This document shows positions 1-10,966 of a DNA stretch of 64,000 nucleotides, one piece after another. Location of the stretch: positions 58,980 through 122,979 of the forward strand of contig VCJN01001874.1 in the NCBI GenBank assembly GCA_006384855.1, read 5' to 3'. A program made the position numbers and the translations under genes. A model generated the notes under the pieces. The model saw nothing but the letters and a program-made list of their open reading frames with translations, was not told where the DNA came from and made no database searches. Within the stretch, counting starts at the first letter, position 1, and each line of letters begins with the position of its first letter. The stretch is from Tetraselmis striata (taxonomy: Eukaryota; Chlorophyta; Chlorodendrophyceae; Chlorodendrales; Chlorodendraceae).

Positions 1-640
1 CAAGAGCGGAGGATCTCGGGTGCGACAGGTTTGGCGGCACCACCCCCATGTCCCCGTGGTGGGCGCTGGTAATCCCTACGACCCGAGCCCGGCTAGGTGC
101 GGCAGGGGGCTGAGCGGGGTGGCCGGTTGTGGCGGGTCCTTGGATCCTGCGACGGGAGAAAAAGAGCCCTACGGGGGGCGTTTTGAATAATACTTGTAGT
201 CGTGGTAGCGCCTGCTGGCGCCGCCGGGCAGCAGTCCTGTACGGGGGGCTGCTAAATATAATTCATGTACGATCTCGGCCTTGCGTCGGCCGCCCCAAGA
301 CCCGCCTACGGGTGGGGAAGGGGTATGTACAACTCGGACGGGGGCAGCCTACTCGCGAGGGCAGTTCGAAATAAAACCGTGCTCTCGTACCTCGGTACAA
401 CCTGCGATCGACCTACAAAAAGATATCGCGTACTCCCCCCCCCCCCCCCTCCCCCCCCCCCCCCCCCCGTTATATATGTTCCACCTTTGAATTACTCGAA
501 TCCCGGCTTAGAACAACGGAGTGTTCGGCGGCTCCATGCGGCCGACACTTTCGCAACAACACCGGGGAAACCCTCAGCCATCCCGTGAGAATGGGCGAGG
601 GCGGCGAGCGCGAGGAGACGGGAGCCCGTATTGCCATCGA
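1..640 (+). repeat. Left inverted terminal repeat of a ~4.7-kb element
   Basis: Bases 1-640 read as the reverse complement of about 4080-4715, with scattered mismatches. Shared landmarks include the stretch around 25-60 (GGCGGCACCACCCCCA), the GCGGCAGGGGGCTGAGCGGG block near 98-118, the CCTACTCGCGAGGGC block near 348, and CTCGAATCCCGGCTTA near 497. The left arm carries a 35-base C tract (434-468) that the right arm lacks. The window begins inside the repeat, so the outer end and any target-site duplication on this side are not visible. No ORF in the arm looks like a protein. Confidence 0.8.
434..468 (+). repeat. Poly-C tract interrupting the left inverted repeat
   Basis: A run of C's with a single T at 450. 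The matching place in the right arm (near 4290-4310) has ordinary mixed sequence, so the tract arose or expanded in one arm after the arms were formed. Translations across it are poly-proline and are not genes. Confidence 0.85.
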
Positions 641-3600
641 GTACACGGCCCATGCACGCGTGCTCATTCTGAGATTTTTGGTGGGTGAATATGTAGCCAT
701 ATAGGTACAATATGCCAATAAGGCGGAGGTAGTGTGAGCAGTTTGAACCCAACAAGCAGCATGCGCGAAATGATATGCATTCATGTTATTATTGTTATTG
801 TAGTGTGCGATGGTATTCATATTGCGCTCCGCTCCTTCTCGTGTTGCGTGGCCTTCACGTGGCCGCCTATCTATATATTGGGCTGTGCAAAATATGTAAT
901 GCAAGCATTCATACTACGTCGTGTGGTGTGCAATAATCATGTAATGCACGAATAGAATGACGATTATATCATTGGTTCCAATGTTCAAGATGAGCGTTAT
1001 ACTGTAACAACATGAATGATGATGCATTCGTGTTGTTTTGTTATTGTAGCGTGCAATAATATTCATATTGCGCTCCGCTCCTTGTAGTGTTGCGTGGCCT
1101 TCATATGGCACATCTATCTAAATTGGGCTATGCAACATATGTAAGTGCAAGTATTCAGACTACGTCGTGTGGTACGCAATGACCATGTAATGCACGAATA
1201 GAACGATGGATCCATTATTCGTTTCAAGGTTCAAGATAAGCGTTTCATGTTCTCCATATTTCTATATAATGTGCCACTATAGCGGAAAGTAGCAATGTAG
1301 GAAGTTCTTTCGATTCCACATCCATGTGTTGCAATACGTGTATATCACACGCGCCGTAGTGGACTAAGCAGCACGGGAGTATTGGCTGCCCCTCGCTGCC
1401 GCCCCGACGAAACCAATGGATATCAGGTCTAACCGCCGCATGCATGTTGTATAGAACATTCTGCCCATGACCGCCCATCAAGGGGTAAAGCTAATTTGGT
1501 GTGTAAATTGCCCCTAGCATGGTGTTGCACAGTACGGCACCCCTAGCGGCGTGGATAATAATCCGCCATTTACCGATCCGTACGACGTCACGTACCCGTA
1601 CAACTTTCCAAGAACGAGCAGCCCCTCATCCCCAACAAGCCACACACCACCGCCTCTGTGGCGCCAAGCGGGGGCCACAAAGGCATCACATACCTCATTA
1701 TACTCTATGGGTGGGCTGTTGTCGAGGGAGGCTGCCGGTGGTGGCCTATCGGCTCGGCGCCTTGGCGGGAGGTTGCGCAACCGCGATGATATAGCACTAG
1801 GAACCGCTATAAATAGCCACACCGACCCACCATGGCCTCGCAGAATCCCACTGGACTGCGTCGACACCGCACCAAGACTAGTGTATGACTGCCCCATGCC
1901 CGTCTTACCTCCTCTCGGACCCTCATGCTTGAGCCGTGAGCGGTGGCCGAGCTTTGGCTCAACCGCGCGCGCGGGCGGTTGAGTCAAGGCTGGTCAAACG
2001 TTGTTTCTTGAGCGTAGTAGCGACTAGCAATTCAGTTATGCAAACTCCATCGCCGTCGCAGCCTCAAATCTTGCTGTGTGTGGCTCTACAAGAAGCCATT
2101 TCACAGGACTACAACGTGCTCGGTGCTGATTTATTTTGAGCTAAGGCTTTATGTTGTCGAGGGGATGGGCGCTGAAGATAGGTGTGCCGAAAAGCGGGAA
2201 TTCACGATGCATGTAGCCGCGTCCACCGGCAGGCTACCCGAACCCAAAGCAGACGGCCAAGCAATCCCCACCGTACCTAGTTAGGGGTATTAGGTGCCCA
2301 TATGTAGACTCTCCTTGGCTACCATGGACCCAAGACCGAGCAAAGCCAGATTTCCGGTCGGGGGGGCGGGGGGGGGGGGGCGATGTGTGTCGCGCCTGGT
2401 ACACGATTCCGTTTGGATCTACATGGGCCCTTAGCGAAGTAAGCCAAAGCCTCTACATAGACCTAGGACCAAGTGCTATTTGTGCCGTGGAGACTTTCGA
2501 CAAGGCTGCTTGCACCCTCGACTCGGCGAGATGGCCATCACCGTAGCGCTCTCGCCGAGGTGTTGGTGGGGCACGGGGGGGGGGGGGGGGGGGGGGGTAA
2601 AGCGCGAGGAGAGCGGGGCTATCGCGACCGATCGCACCCAAGCAAGTGAAAGTTTTTTTGACCAGGGGGACATTTGTATATCTCATGGGTCCCGTATACA
2701 TAAAATTCATCTACTACAGGTACGGAGCGTGTCCGGTATAGCATAATTTCGCTATTTGACGATAACGTGCCATCTTGGAGGTGCGGTGCACTGATACATC
2801 CCCACTACGAAAAATGTCATAGCACTTGCGAGCAAAAGCACGCTTGAAACAATAATCAAACAATGGCGGCCTTGTTGCTTTGATGGGCCCATCGCATCAG
2901 CAATTCAGCACGCGCCACCACTTTGCGTAAGAAAGCTTTACGGAATATCAAGCGGAAAGGGGGGTAACTTTGTGCCTTTAACATTTAGATTTAAATTGAT
3001 TACAACGTGCTAGCATGCTGCTCTCCGCATCTCAAATTGAAATTGGAATTGAATTACAACTTCTTGTCCGCTGCTCTCCGCCGTCCGGACCGTGTCGCTC
3101 TAATGGCCTGCCATCTCTAACTATTGTAGGGGCACATATGTGTATTACATATATGGCTACCGGCCATCCTCTTCCGTGTCCATTCCCGCCTCTTTCCGTC
3201 GCAACCTTGGGTTGCCCCTCGTGTCTGCTATCTCTGACTTCGCGGCATCTCCGTGTTCCACGCCCATTTCATTATAGAGCCCCAGGCATCCTATGGGTGT
3301 TTAGTCCTCTATGTGCAACTTCGACCCGTTGCTCGGGTGCCGAGGATGCCGCTCAAACTGAGTTGTTCTTAGGGCATGTCATCTCTAACCATAGAAGGGA
3401 ACACATTTAGTGTTTTACAACTAAAACTTTCAGCCATCCTTTTTCGTTTCCAAACCCCGCCTCCTTCCGTCACGTGATCAGTGACGGTTTTGTTTTCCGG
3501 ATAACTATTACTGGCAGTCGCCAAAAGGAGTGATTACCACTAATTTGTAGTATGGGAACTGCTGATACATTAATCGTTCCACCCCCGAAACTAAGAGCTT

Positions 3601-4080
3601 TCCTGCTCCATCGATAATGCACCGGCGCCGGGCAATTTACGGTCGCCGTGCTGCGTCTTGGCTCCGCCACATGCCGCCATCGCTGAAAACATCATCCCAC
3701 GCAGGTTGCGGCGCTTATCGCCCGGCGGGATGTGACGGTCCGCCGGCCCCGGCCGCGGTTCGCCGCTGCTGCCGCCATCTCGCCCGCCTGAGCTCTTGCG
3801 TAGTAGGATCCCAGAGGGGGGACTGGAGGGAGGAAGGCCGGCATCCCCCCCCCCCCCCCGCCCCGTCCGCGTGTCGTTGCTCCGTGGTCGGCAGGCCGGT
3901 GAGTCATGGTCGCATGTGCGCCGCTTGCCGCCGCAGCGCGCCTCGTCGTTGTAGCCACCCGCCCATCACGGTCATACCGGGCTTGCCGCATGCTGACTCC
4001 TCCCGGTGCATGCATGACCGCGACTCCCTCCGGACACTCCGGGTCATGTCTTCTGGCCCTTGAGTCGCCGCCATGCCAGG
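641..4080. mobile_element. Interior of the inverted-repeat element; no transposase recognised
   Basis: The 3.4 kb between the inverted arms holds a tandem duplication (770-1245), two poly-G tracts (about 2368-2380 and 2575-2597), a poly-C tract near 3846-3860 and scattered short ORFs. None of the translations shows a transposase, integrase or other domain I recognise. The organisation (long inverted arms, non-coding centre) suggests a non-autonomous TIR or foldback-type DNA element. This rests on structure alone. Confidence 0.5.
770..1245 (+). repeat. Two diverged tandem copies of a ~245-bp unit
   Basis: Copy one (about 770-1000) and copy two (about 1018-1245) share ATTCATATTGCGCTCCGCTC, GTTGCGTGGCCTTCA, ACTACGTCGTGTGGT and GTAATGCACGAATAGAA in the same order. 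They differ by point changes and small indels. The duplication lies inside the inverted-repeat element. Confidence 0.8.
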
Positions 4081-4715
4081 CCTCTCCTCCTTCGAATGCC
4101 CGCCCCGCGCTTTGAAGTGCCGGGCCCCCGTCTCCTCGCGCTCGCCGCCCTTGCCCGTTCTCACGGGACGGCTGAGGGTTTCCTTGATGAATTTGCGAAC
4201 GGGTCGGCCGCAGGGCGCCGCCGAGCACTCCGCCGTATTAAGCCGGGATTCGAGTGATTCACTAGTGGCGGGACACATACGAGTCCGAGGTACACCAACT
4301 CTTATGCATGTCGGTCGCGGGTCGTACCGAGGTACGAGAACACGATTTCATTTCGAACAGCCCTCGCGAGTAGGCTGCCCCCGTCCGAGTCGTACAAACC
4401 CCTCCCACTTGTAGGCGGATCTCGAAGAGGCCAACACAAGGCCGAGGTCGTGCATGAATCATTTTCAGCAGCCCTCCGCACACGGCTGCTGCCCGGCGGC
4501 GCAAGCAAGCGCTGCCGGGACTCTGAGAGTATTATTTGAAAAGCCCCCCATAGGACTCCCCGGTCGTCTCAGGTTTCGAGGATTAGCGGCAACCGGCCAC
4601 CCCGCTCAGCCCCCTGCCGCACCCAACCGGGCACGGGTCTTACGGATTACCAGCGCCCACCATGTGGAGGTGGGGGTGGTGCCGCCAAGCTTGCAGCACC
4701 CATGATCCTCTACTC
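4081..4715 (-). repeat. Right inverted terminal repeat
   Basis: This is the reverse-complement partner of bases 1-640. The outer boundary is near 4705-4715 (the left edge of the window corresponds to about 4705), so the element may end just before the GC-rich sequence at 4720. Divergence between arms is roughly 10-20 percent by eye, so the element is not a very recent insertion. Confidence 0.8.
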
Positions 4716-5387
4716 TTAGTGGGCCGCTGCATGGCGGCGGGCGCCGCACCGCGCCTTATAGCATTTCCCCATTTACAATGAAATCCAACCATGGAATGAC
4801 AATAGCCTACTCACGTGCTTAACATATAATACCCACCGACCTGAGTTCTTGCAACTGTAATAAAATCATACGGCGCAATATTGTAATAATTATCCGCACG
4901 ACTGCATTATATGTACTATCTTCATTCACGGTGAACAACCATGTTGCGTATGTCACTTGATGCAGCCGGCGCGTTACACGGCCATGATTGATGGACCAGC
5001 TACAGTGTTGGACCCGGAATGCGCATGGCGTTCCGGGCAGCGCGTGGGCAGTGAATAAGTATCCATATATCCCACTCGGTAACTTTATGAGAAAACAACT
5101 GTGAGGTCCCTTACGTCTGCTACTCGTGTCAAAATTTGCATGCCACGCAGCCATGCGTTCGACACTTCCAACTCAGCCCCAAAAACTGTTGCGGGTGGTT
5201 GGCAACGCAGAATGCAACAACATGTGCACGCAATGGCTAAATATACCAAATGCCCCGCCGTGGACGCAACATACAACTTGCAGTATTTTACTTGGCAGTA
5301 GAAGCACACGCCTACGTGTACCGGCGCTCATTCGGGCAGCACAAGAACATCCCCGCCGGCGCCCGGAAGAGTCAGGCGGTAGGAGCA

Positions 5388-5450
5388 ACGCACATGCATG
5401 CTCTGGAGCAATTTATCGGGACGCACATGCATGCTCTGGAGCAATTTATC
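5388..5450 (+). repeat. Two-copy tandem repeat, 33-bp period
   Basis: The 30-base unit beginning ACGCACATGCATGCTCTGGA occurs at 5388-5417 and again, identical, at 5421-5450, separated by GGG. The copies are exact, so the duplication is recent. Confidence 0.9.
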
Positions 5451-5893
5451 ATTTCGAGACTATCAGCAATCATGTAAGTAACAAAGGAAACCTGGCAGCA
5501 CATCGTCATGCGCCTCCTTATTTGTCAGAAGTGAACTCGCTATGGATATTCAACGGCCTATTTGTGACAATTATACGTACGAGTCCGATAATATATAATA
5601 CGCGGGCTAGTACGAGTACGGTGTGTACGGTGTGTACATGAGACCACGATTAGTATATGCGATATAATACCGCCGTGTGGCTTTTGAGACGGATCGATGC
5701 CGCCTCCTCGATTGTTACATATTTTATTATGCTGCGATGATATGACTTTATCATCGACCAGAGACGATAGATCCAATCAATACATTTATTTCTTTTACAG
5801 AGCACCAGGAAAAATGTATAAATGCATGCAAATAGTTTTTGGGGGCTGATGCTGTGGCAGTGGTCTACTCATGCTGCAGCAATTATTCATACA

Positions 5894-5898
<5 letters not shown>

Positions 5899-5967
<69 letters not shown>
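5899..5967 (+). repeat. (AC)n microsatellite, about 34 units
   Basis: An uninterrupted AC dinucleotide run of 69 bases. The poly-(Thr-His) translation through it is an artefact. Confidence 0.98.
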
Positions 5968-5968
<1 letters not shown>

Positions 5969-7225
5969 CCTATATTACCGCAGCCTTTTTTTAAATACAT
6001 CCTCAGTTTGCGCGCCAGCAAGAGATTAATGTGTATACAACGCTCCGACTGCCTTTTGTTTTTATTTTCCCCATGTATTCTGCAGCTGACAGCAGGGGCA
6101 GAGGAAATGAAAGATGCACAAGTGGCGATTGCTGGTGCAATGCGGTTGAGATACGGAACAAGACATACCTATACCAGGAATGTATTAAATCAACCCATTG
6201 AATTAGTGAATAGTTGGGTGTTGTGGCATATCGTTAAACTTGCCCGGCACAACGGCCCAAGTGCCTAAAGGGCATCTCACAACCCCGATTGGGTGCTACA
6301 ATGTAGCCCCGATTGAATAGTATATATCTCTGGTTTCTATTAATCCACCACAACAAAAGGCAGCTACTTACTGTTGAGTAAATGTATAATACATACTGAT
6401 AGTTCCTTCTTATGTAGTACACCGGGAAACAAAAACTCGTCACAGCGTACGTAACGGGGAGATAGATGTACATCTCAAATCAACTTCCGTGATACATCCG
6501 TGTAGAATTTGTGTATGTTAGCAGAATAGCCATTTGTTATATGGCGACTTGTGGAATCATATATATTGATACGGATGGATCAAATCGTTGTTTACAATGT
6601 CGTACACCCATCCAATAATTTTCCAGGTTTCTCCTTCCCGTCTTGCATAGGGGAGTTTAAGTAGATTTCGGATCCTTGGGTATGTAGGCATGAGATGTAC
6701 GCCTAAATGCCGATTGTGGTACTCAGCAAAATATTTGTGGCACTGATAAGCCAGGGAGAATGCCAATGAGTGGAAGAAGAAAGACTTCAATACTGGTGAG
6801 TAGGGTGGTAGGCATGGACTTTCTGAGCGAATGGCAATTGGACTAATTTTGCAATTGTACAGGACTCAGGTGATGTGTCTGCGTAACATTGCAACAGCTT
6901 GACATGGATACAGGCACAATAAAAATGTGCATCACTAATACATGGGTGACGTCATATGCCTTGATTTTTCAAAATGGAACCACCTCCCAGAAACATGGCT
7001 GCGGGGGTGTACAGCACACAGGGCTATGGTCATCACAACGTGATCGGTTGTCTATGGCGAACCGGTGTGGGTAGGACGACGAAATGATGTGATGCAATGC
7101 AACGCGTCATGTGCGCAAATGGTGAACTCCTATCCCTGGAATATTGGTAGCGGGGGAAGACAACACGCCCATGCGGTACCTTTCCTTGTATGAGAGCAAA
7201 CAAATAGTACAGATAAACAATGTAT

Positions 7226-7230
7226 TTACA
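7226..7230 (-). terminator. Candidate poly(A) signal TGTAA of the Cys-rich gene
   Basis: TGTAA on the minus strand (TTACA on plus), about 50 bases after the stop codon of the 7279-9242 gene. TGTAA is the usual chlorophyte polyadenylation signal; its use here is inferred. Confidence 0.5.
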
Positions 7231-7278
7231 TCAGTGCGCATAATCGGCAACAGGTTGTGTTGCATGACCTCCCCAGCA

Positions 7279-9242
7279 TTAACAGTCTACGCACAGCGGC
7301 TGGCAGGCAGTGCGGGAGGCCTCCCCAAATGCTCGCTGCGCCTCCATTAGACTGCAGCTTGCACCTACCGCCCTGCCCTGAAGAATGTCGGAGCACGCCT
7401 GGTGCTGCATTGCCCAGGCTCGCGCAGCATCAAGGCACGTGTGGTGCGTAATCTTGTCGCACGCCCGCTGGAGCACCTCTGCCGCTGCTAGGGGCTGTAT
7501 GGCGTTTGCTGTGCATTTGCTCAGCACCTCCGTGCAGGCAGCCATGCCAACAGCGTCGCCCAGTGCCGCCCCATCACACACACAGTTCTCCAGCCCGAAG
7601 GGCAGCCCGCCCCTGCAGCCTGGACCAGGCTGAGTGCCACTCTGAGGAGCTGCCTTTGACGGCCCAATGGCGGTACATGGCACGAACGATCCCTCTGCAT
7701 GGCCATCACAGCGCGCGCAGGCCGCGTTTGGCGCCAACCAGAAGCCGCTGTCTGTGGCACATACCGGGCTGCCATCCGGTGGGCAAAGACAGGTGCCGTC
7801 TAGAGGGATGAGAGGCAAAATACCGCCGCCGGGAAACTGCTCCTGTGGCCGTCTGTCGCAAGTCGGGCATAGTGGCTCACACGTACGCTTTACCGTCGCC
7901 TCAAACAGACTGCGCGCCTTGGCTGCAGAGCACCGTGAATTGCCCGCCAGCAGCGCGGGGCACCCTGGCTGAGCATTGCTGGCGTCCAGCGCGGTGATTT
8001 GGCAAGTGGTTGCAGAGATAGAGTCACAGGCGTGGCTGACCCGTCCGACCAGGTCATCTGTGACAGAAAACGGCAGGAGATCGCCGCATTCGGCTACAAG
8101 AGCGGCACAGCCCGCAATGGAGGCCACCTGTCCGATGGCTTCGCCGTCGCATACACATGCTTCGAGGCCAAATGGCAGGCTCCCAAAGCAGGCTGGCTTG
8201 TAATGAGGGCCGCCGCCGCCTGAGGGAGCTTGGGGCGGCGTGGCAGAGCCATATGATGCTGGGTACACGCCAGTTTGCGGTGGGCTGTTGTATGCTGGAG
8301 TGGCATATGTGCCGGGTCGATGCTCACTTCCTGGAGGATTACTGTATGTTCCGCCGTTATCGGCATAGGATGGCATGGCTAGATACATATTGTTGTATGA
8401 TTGAGTAGAAGCCGGTTTGTAGTCGTTGTCACTCTTGTAGGACGCATATGCTGGAGGAGGCGCCACGTAGGAGTCGGCAGCGTAAGGCGAGTGACTTTTT
8501 GATTCGTAGCCATGGCCGCTGTAGGATTGATGTGCCCTCCAAGAGCCGTATGAGTCATCTGGGCCGTACGCAGGACCAGCCGGCGCATAGCCGCCCGAGT
8601 ATGTCCGGGGTGCCGCTGGCGGATTGTAGCTGGAGTCGGCTGGAGGCCTGTATGATTGGCTGCCGTATGACGATGGGGGGCTGTACGAGGGTTGCGAAGA
8701 GTACGAGCCACCTACTGGCGCCCAACGATTATGCCCGTAACCGGCATTTGGGGAGGCGTACCCGCGGCTCCCGCCACTCTCTACACACGTCAGACGTCCG
8801 AGAACCGGGTTGTGGTAGCAGAACGCCTGCGCGCGCGTGGTGTGGGGGGGGGGGGGGGGGGGGCACTCCGGGCTATCAGTCTCCGCGTCTAGAGTTTGCT
8901 TTTGCAGCCGCGCGAATGAGATGTGGCCCTGATGTCCCGTGGTTGGGCGAGTTCGCGCCAACGGGAGCTGCGACGGCGGGACGGCGACGACGATTGACGT
9001 CCCATGCGAGGAAACTAGCCTTTCATGCCCTCGCACATCCGCATATCGAGGCGCCACCGGCCAGTTGAGAGTGACCAAATGATACAGAAATAGCCACGAC
9101 GTTGTGACAGAGCATAGGATGTGGCAAGCGACAAACAGTTTGGATGCAAGCTGGTCTGGGCGCTCACTGTCGCCGACGGGGCAAGCGCCAACAGCACCGC
9201 GCCGACGAAGCGGGCCGCCAGCCCCCTACTGAGCGTTCTCAT
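7279..9242 (-). CDS. Secreted Tyr/Pro/Ser/Gly-rich protein with two Cys-rich repeats
   Basis: The proposed model has exon 1 at 9242-9168 and exon 2 at 8826-7279, joined in phase 0 (donor ACA|GTGAGC, acceptor CGCGCGCAG|GCG), giving 540 aa. Exon 1 is a textbook signal peptide (MRTLSRGLAARF then VGAVLLALAPSAT). About 200 residues of Tyr/Ser/Pro/Gly-rich low-complexity sequence follow, with many SYGS-, YSPP- and SYNPP-like words. Then come two homologous Cys-rich domains of about 110 residues, each opening G-LPFGLE-CVCDG and closing C-PLC--C. They are separated by a shorter Cys segment (CLCPPDGSPVCATDSGFW) reminiscent of Kazal or similar disulfide folds. I do not recognise the family. A Tyr-rich extracellular matrix, cell-wall or adhesive role is inference only. 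The single intron carries a 20-base C tract (sense strand) just before the acceptor. A TGTAA lies about 50 bases past the stop. Confidence 0.75.
8844..8863 (-). repeat. 20-base homopolymer (C on the sense strand) in the intron of the Cys-rich gene
   Basis: G20 on plus, hence C20 in the minus-strand transcript, ending 17 bases before the proposed acceptor. It sits where a polypyrimidine tract belongs. Confidence 0.85.
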
Positions 9243-10369
9243 TAGTAGTGTTCCTTTCGAACCGATGACTGGTGAAGCCTTTGTCTTCCCCAGGCAGCAA
9301 GCGCGCGAATGGTGATCCGCGTCTAAAGGATAGAATATTGGCAGCTAGACAGTGCCGACAGTTGACATGTGGGTTTGTTGAACGGCCGTGTTGCGATTGT
9401 ATAATCTTGTGTCGGGATTTTTGTGCCGAGCATCAAGGATTTAGCAGCCGTATGGCGACGAGTAGCTGCTGCCTGGCGGTACGGTACTACTACCTGTAGT
9501 ACGGGTGGCGTAGTCGTCGCAACTGCGCGGCGCGCGCCGCCGCTTCAGGGTACTGACTATGCGTCGCTTACTTCTGCGCGGCGCAGGGCGGCGTATGTAA
9601 CAGTAGGTCGGGACACTACATATCCCCATAGTAGTCGCACTTCTACGCCTCCCGGTACACGTGCGGTGCTCAGCATGTCAAATAATAATATAAGCGCGAC
9701 GATAATAATAATGAACCGTCGTAATTGTCGCGCGCTCGCATCGCCGCCGCCGCATCGTCATATGTAAGGATTGTAGGGATACAGTATGAGCGACCGTGAG
9801 CAGGCGGCGGCGGCGTCAGCACATATCAGGGCGGGTGTAGCATTTGGTCGCTATATCGCTGCGCGTGCTGCGAGCATACCAGCGCAGTACAGGTGCCAGT
9901 GCGCACAGCAAGCGGATTTGTTGCCCTTTTTGTAATTCACACCGGTGCGCATGCCAGTAAAAAAGTGCTGGTGTGAATTACAAGCAAAATGGCCAGCAGT
10001 ATAAGGCGAAAAGATCACCACCGCTATAAAAGCAGTAGGTATCAAAAGATCAATAGGGCTAGAGCAAAGAGGCCCGATGTAAATATAAGCAAAGAGGCCC
10101 GCGGCGCATCCCGCACGAAGCACCGCACAAGTTCTTGTATATAGGATAGCGACTTGTATTCTGGTGCTGGAGTAAGCAGTAAGCACGACCCTGTGCTGCA
10201 CTATCTACTTGCACCACTACAGTAACATCGGGCAGCGGCGGCAACTCGGCGCAGAGCACTTTGCTGCTACAGAGGGAAGATAGGCAGATGGCGCAACGCA
10301 CAGGTAGAGTGGTTGCCCCACACTTGCGGCAGAAAAGACGCCAGTAGGGCACCCTGACGGTGGGGCACC
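9243..10369. other. Intergenic; contains an inverted repeat of a dispersed motif
   Basis: No gene is recognised. The segment holds GC-rich simple sequence, an AATAATAAT cluster near 9680-9710 and the inverted GTAATTCACACC motif (annotated separately). It also has a stretch (10010-10110) that includes GATGTAAATATA, a string also present beside the 19.3-kb insertion. ORFs antisense to the downstream gene (10059-10748, minus) look like shadows. Confidence 0.55.
9923..9989. repeat. Inverted copies of the CTTTTTGTAATTCACACC motif
   Basis: GCCCTTTTTGTAATTCACAC (9923 onward) and its inverted partner CTGGTGTGAATTAC (from 9968) face each other across about 20 bases. They could fold into a stem of about 17 pairs. 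The same word recurs at 33989-34010, 34065-34087 and 34113-34136, and inverted near 40491, so this is a dispersed family and probably the end of a mobile element. Confidence 0.8.
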
Positions 10370-10966
10370 GTGATGGCAGCAAGGTGGCTCGCCATTTCCG
10401 CTGTGTTCCGGTGCCCAGTGGCTTTTTCTCGCCTTCCTGCCCCCAGGTATTCGTGCGCGTGTGCATATAGTGGCAGACACGTGCGACCCACCACGTCTTC
10501 AGCCTCGCCCCTCCGAGCACTCGTAGTATCTCCCGCAACGACGTGGGCGTGCTCTCTGTTAGCCTCGATCTCCAACCCAGGAATCGGCTGGTATCGTTGG
10601 TCTTCGAGCCGGGGGTCTCTAGGTGCGAGATACGAGCGCTACGTGCTTCCACATATCGTTTTCTCATCGGCGCTTTCCGACAGGCGCTTTCCGATGTCAG
10701 GCGCGAACGGGTCCCCGCTGCCGGATGAGGACGACCCCGAGCCGACAAAACCAGGCCCGGAAGACTGTTGCCAGTCCAACTGTGTCAACTGCGTATGGAC
10801 CATATACAACGAACAGCACCGAAAATGGCTGGCGCGTCAGACAGGGGAGGAACCACCCGAGGACCCGTTTGACAAAATGGAGCGTGAGCTAGCGGAGAAG
10901 GCAGCCGCCCGGAAGGCAGAGGCAAACCGAAAGCGGAAGGAGCGGGAGCAGACAAAGCAGCAGTGA
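10370..10966 (+). CDS. Oxidoreductase-like (OXLD1-type) Cys-motif protein
   Basis: The C-terminal half carries the signature of the oxidoreductase-like domain family: PEPTKPGPEDCCQSNCVNCV, followed by WTIYNEQHRKW. The pattern is CC-x3-C-x2-C-V-W-x2-Y. A Lys/Glu-rich helical tail ends at a TGA at 10966. Two starts are possible. The ATG at 10370 gives 198 aa with a basic, Ser/Ala-rich, acid-poor N-terminus that could be an organelle transit peptide (MMAARWLAISAVFRCPVAFS). The ATG at 10694 gives 90 aa beginning just before the conserved domain. I annotate the longer form because animal members are mitochondrial, but the upstream part could be 5' UTR. The biochemical role of the family is poorly defined. 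No intron is needed. Confidence 0.75.
   Translation: MMAARWLAISAVFRCPVAFSRLPAPRYSCACAYSGRHVRPTTSSASPLRALVVSPATTWACSLLASISNPGIGWYRWSSSRGSLGARYERYVLPHIVFSSALSDRRFPMSGANGSPLPDEDDPEPTKPGPEDCCQSNCVNCVWTIYNEQHRKWLARQTGEEPPEDPFDKMERELAEKAAARKAEANRKRKEREQTKQQ

Larger units (their letters stand above)
4716..7225. other. Intergenic region without a recognisable gene
   Basis: Only short ORFs with no family resemblance and no consistent codon bias were seen. It contains a two-copy 30-bp tandem repeat (5388-5450) and a long CA microsatellite (5899-5967). The stretch 6200-7150 is AT-richer and shows no repeats that I can match elsewhere in the window. Confidence 0.6.

Noticed and set aside
420..470. Poly-proline ORFs over the C tract
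   Set aside because: They depend on a homopolymer inside an inverted repeat and have no conserved sequence outside it.
1807..1885. TATA-like GCTATAAATAGC followed by ACCATGG at 1830
   Set aside because: The ORF is only 18 codons long and lies inside a transposon interior; no support for a gene.
5822..6268. 148-aa ORF across the AC microsatellite
   Set aside because: Its length comes from the Thr-His translation of (AC)n.
8448..9068. 206-aa plus-strand ORF opposite the Cys-rich gene
   Set aside because: Antisense shadow of a clearly coding minus-strand frame; no family resemblance.
10059..10748. 229-aa minus-strand ORF overlapping the OXLD1-like gene
   Set aside because: Antisense to a recognised domain and with no domain of its own.
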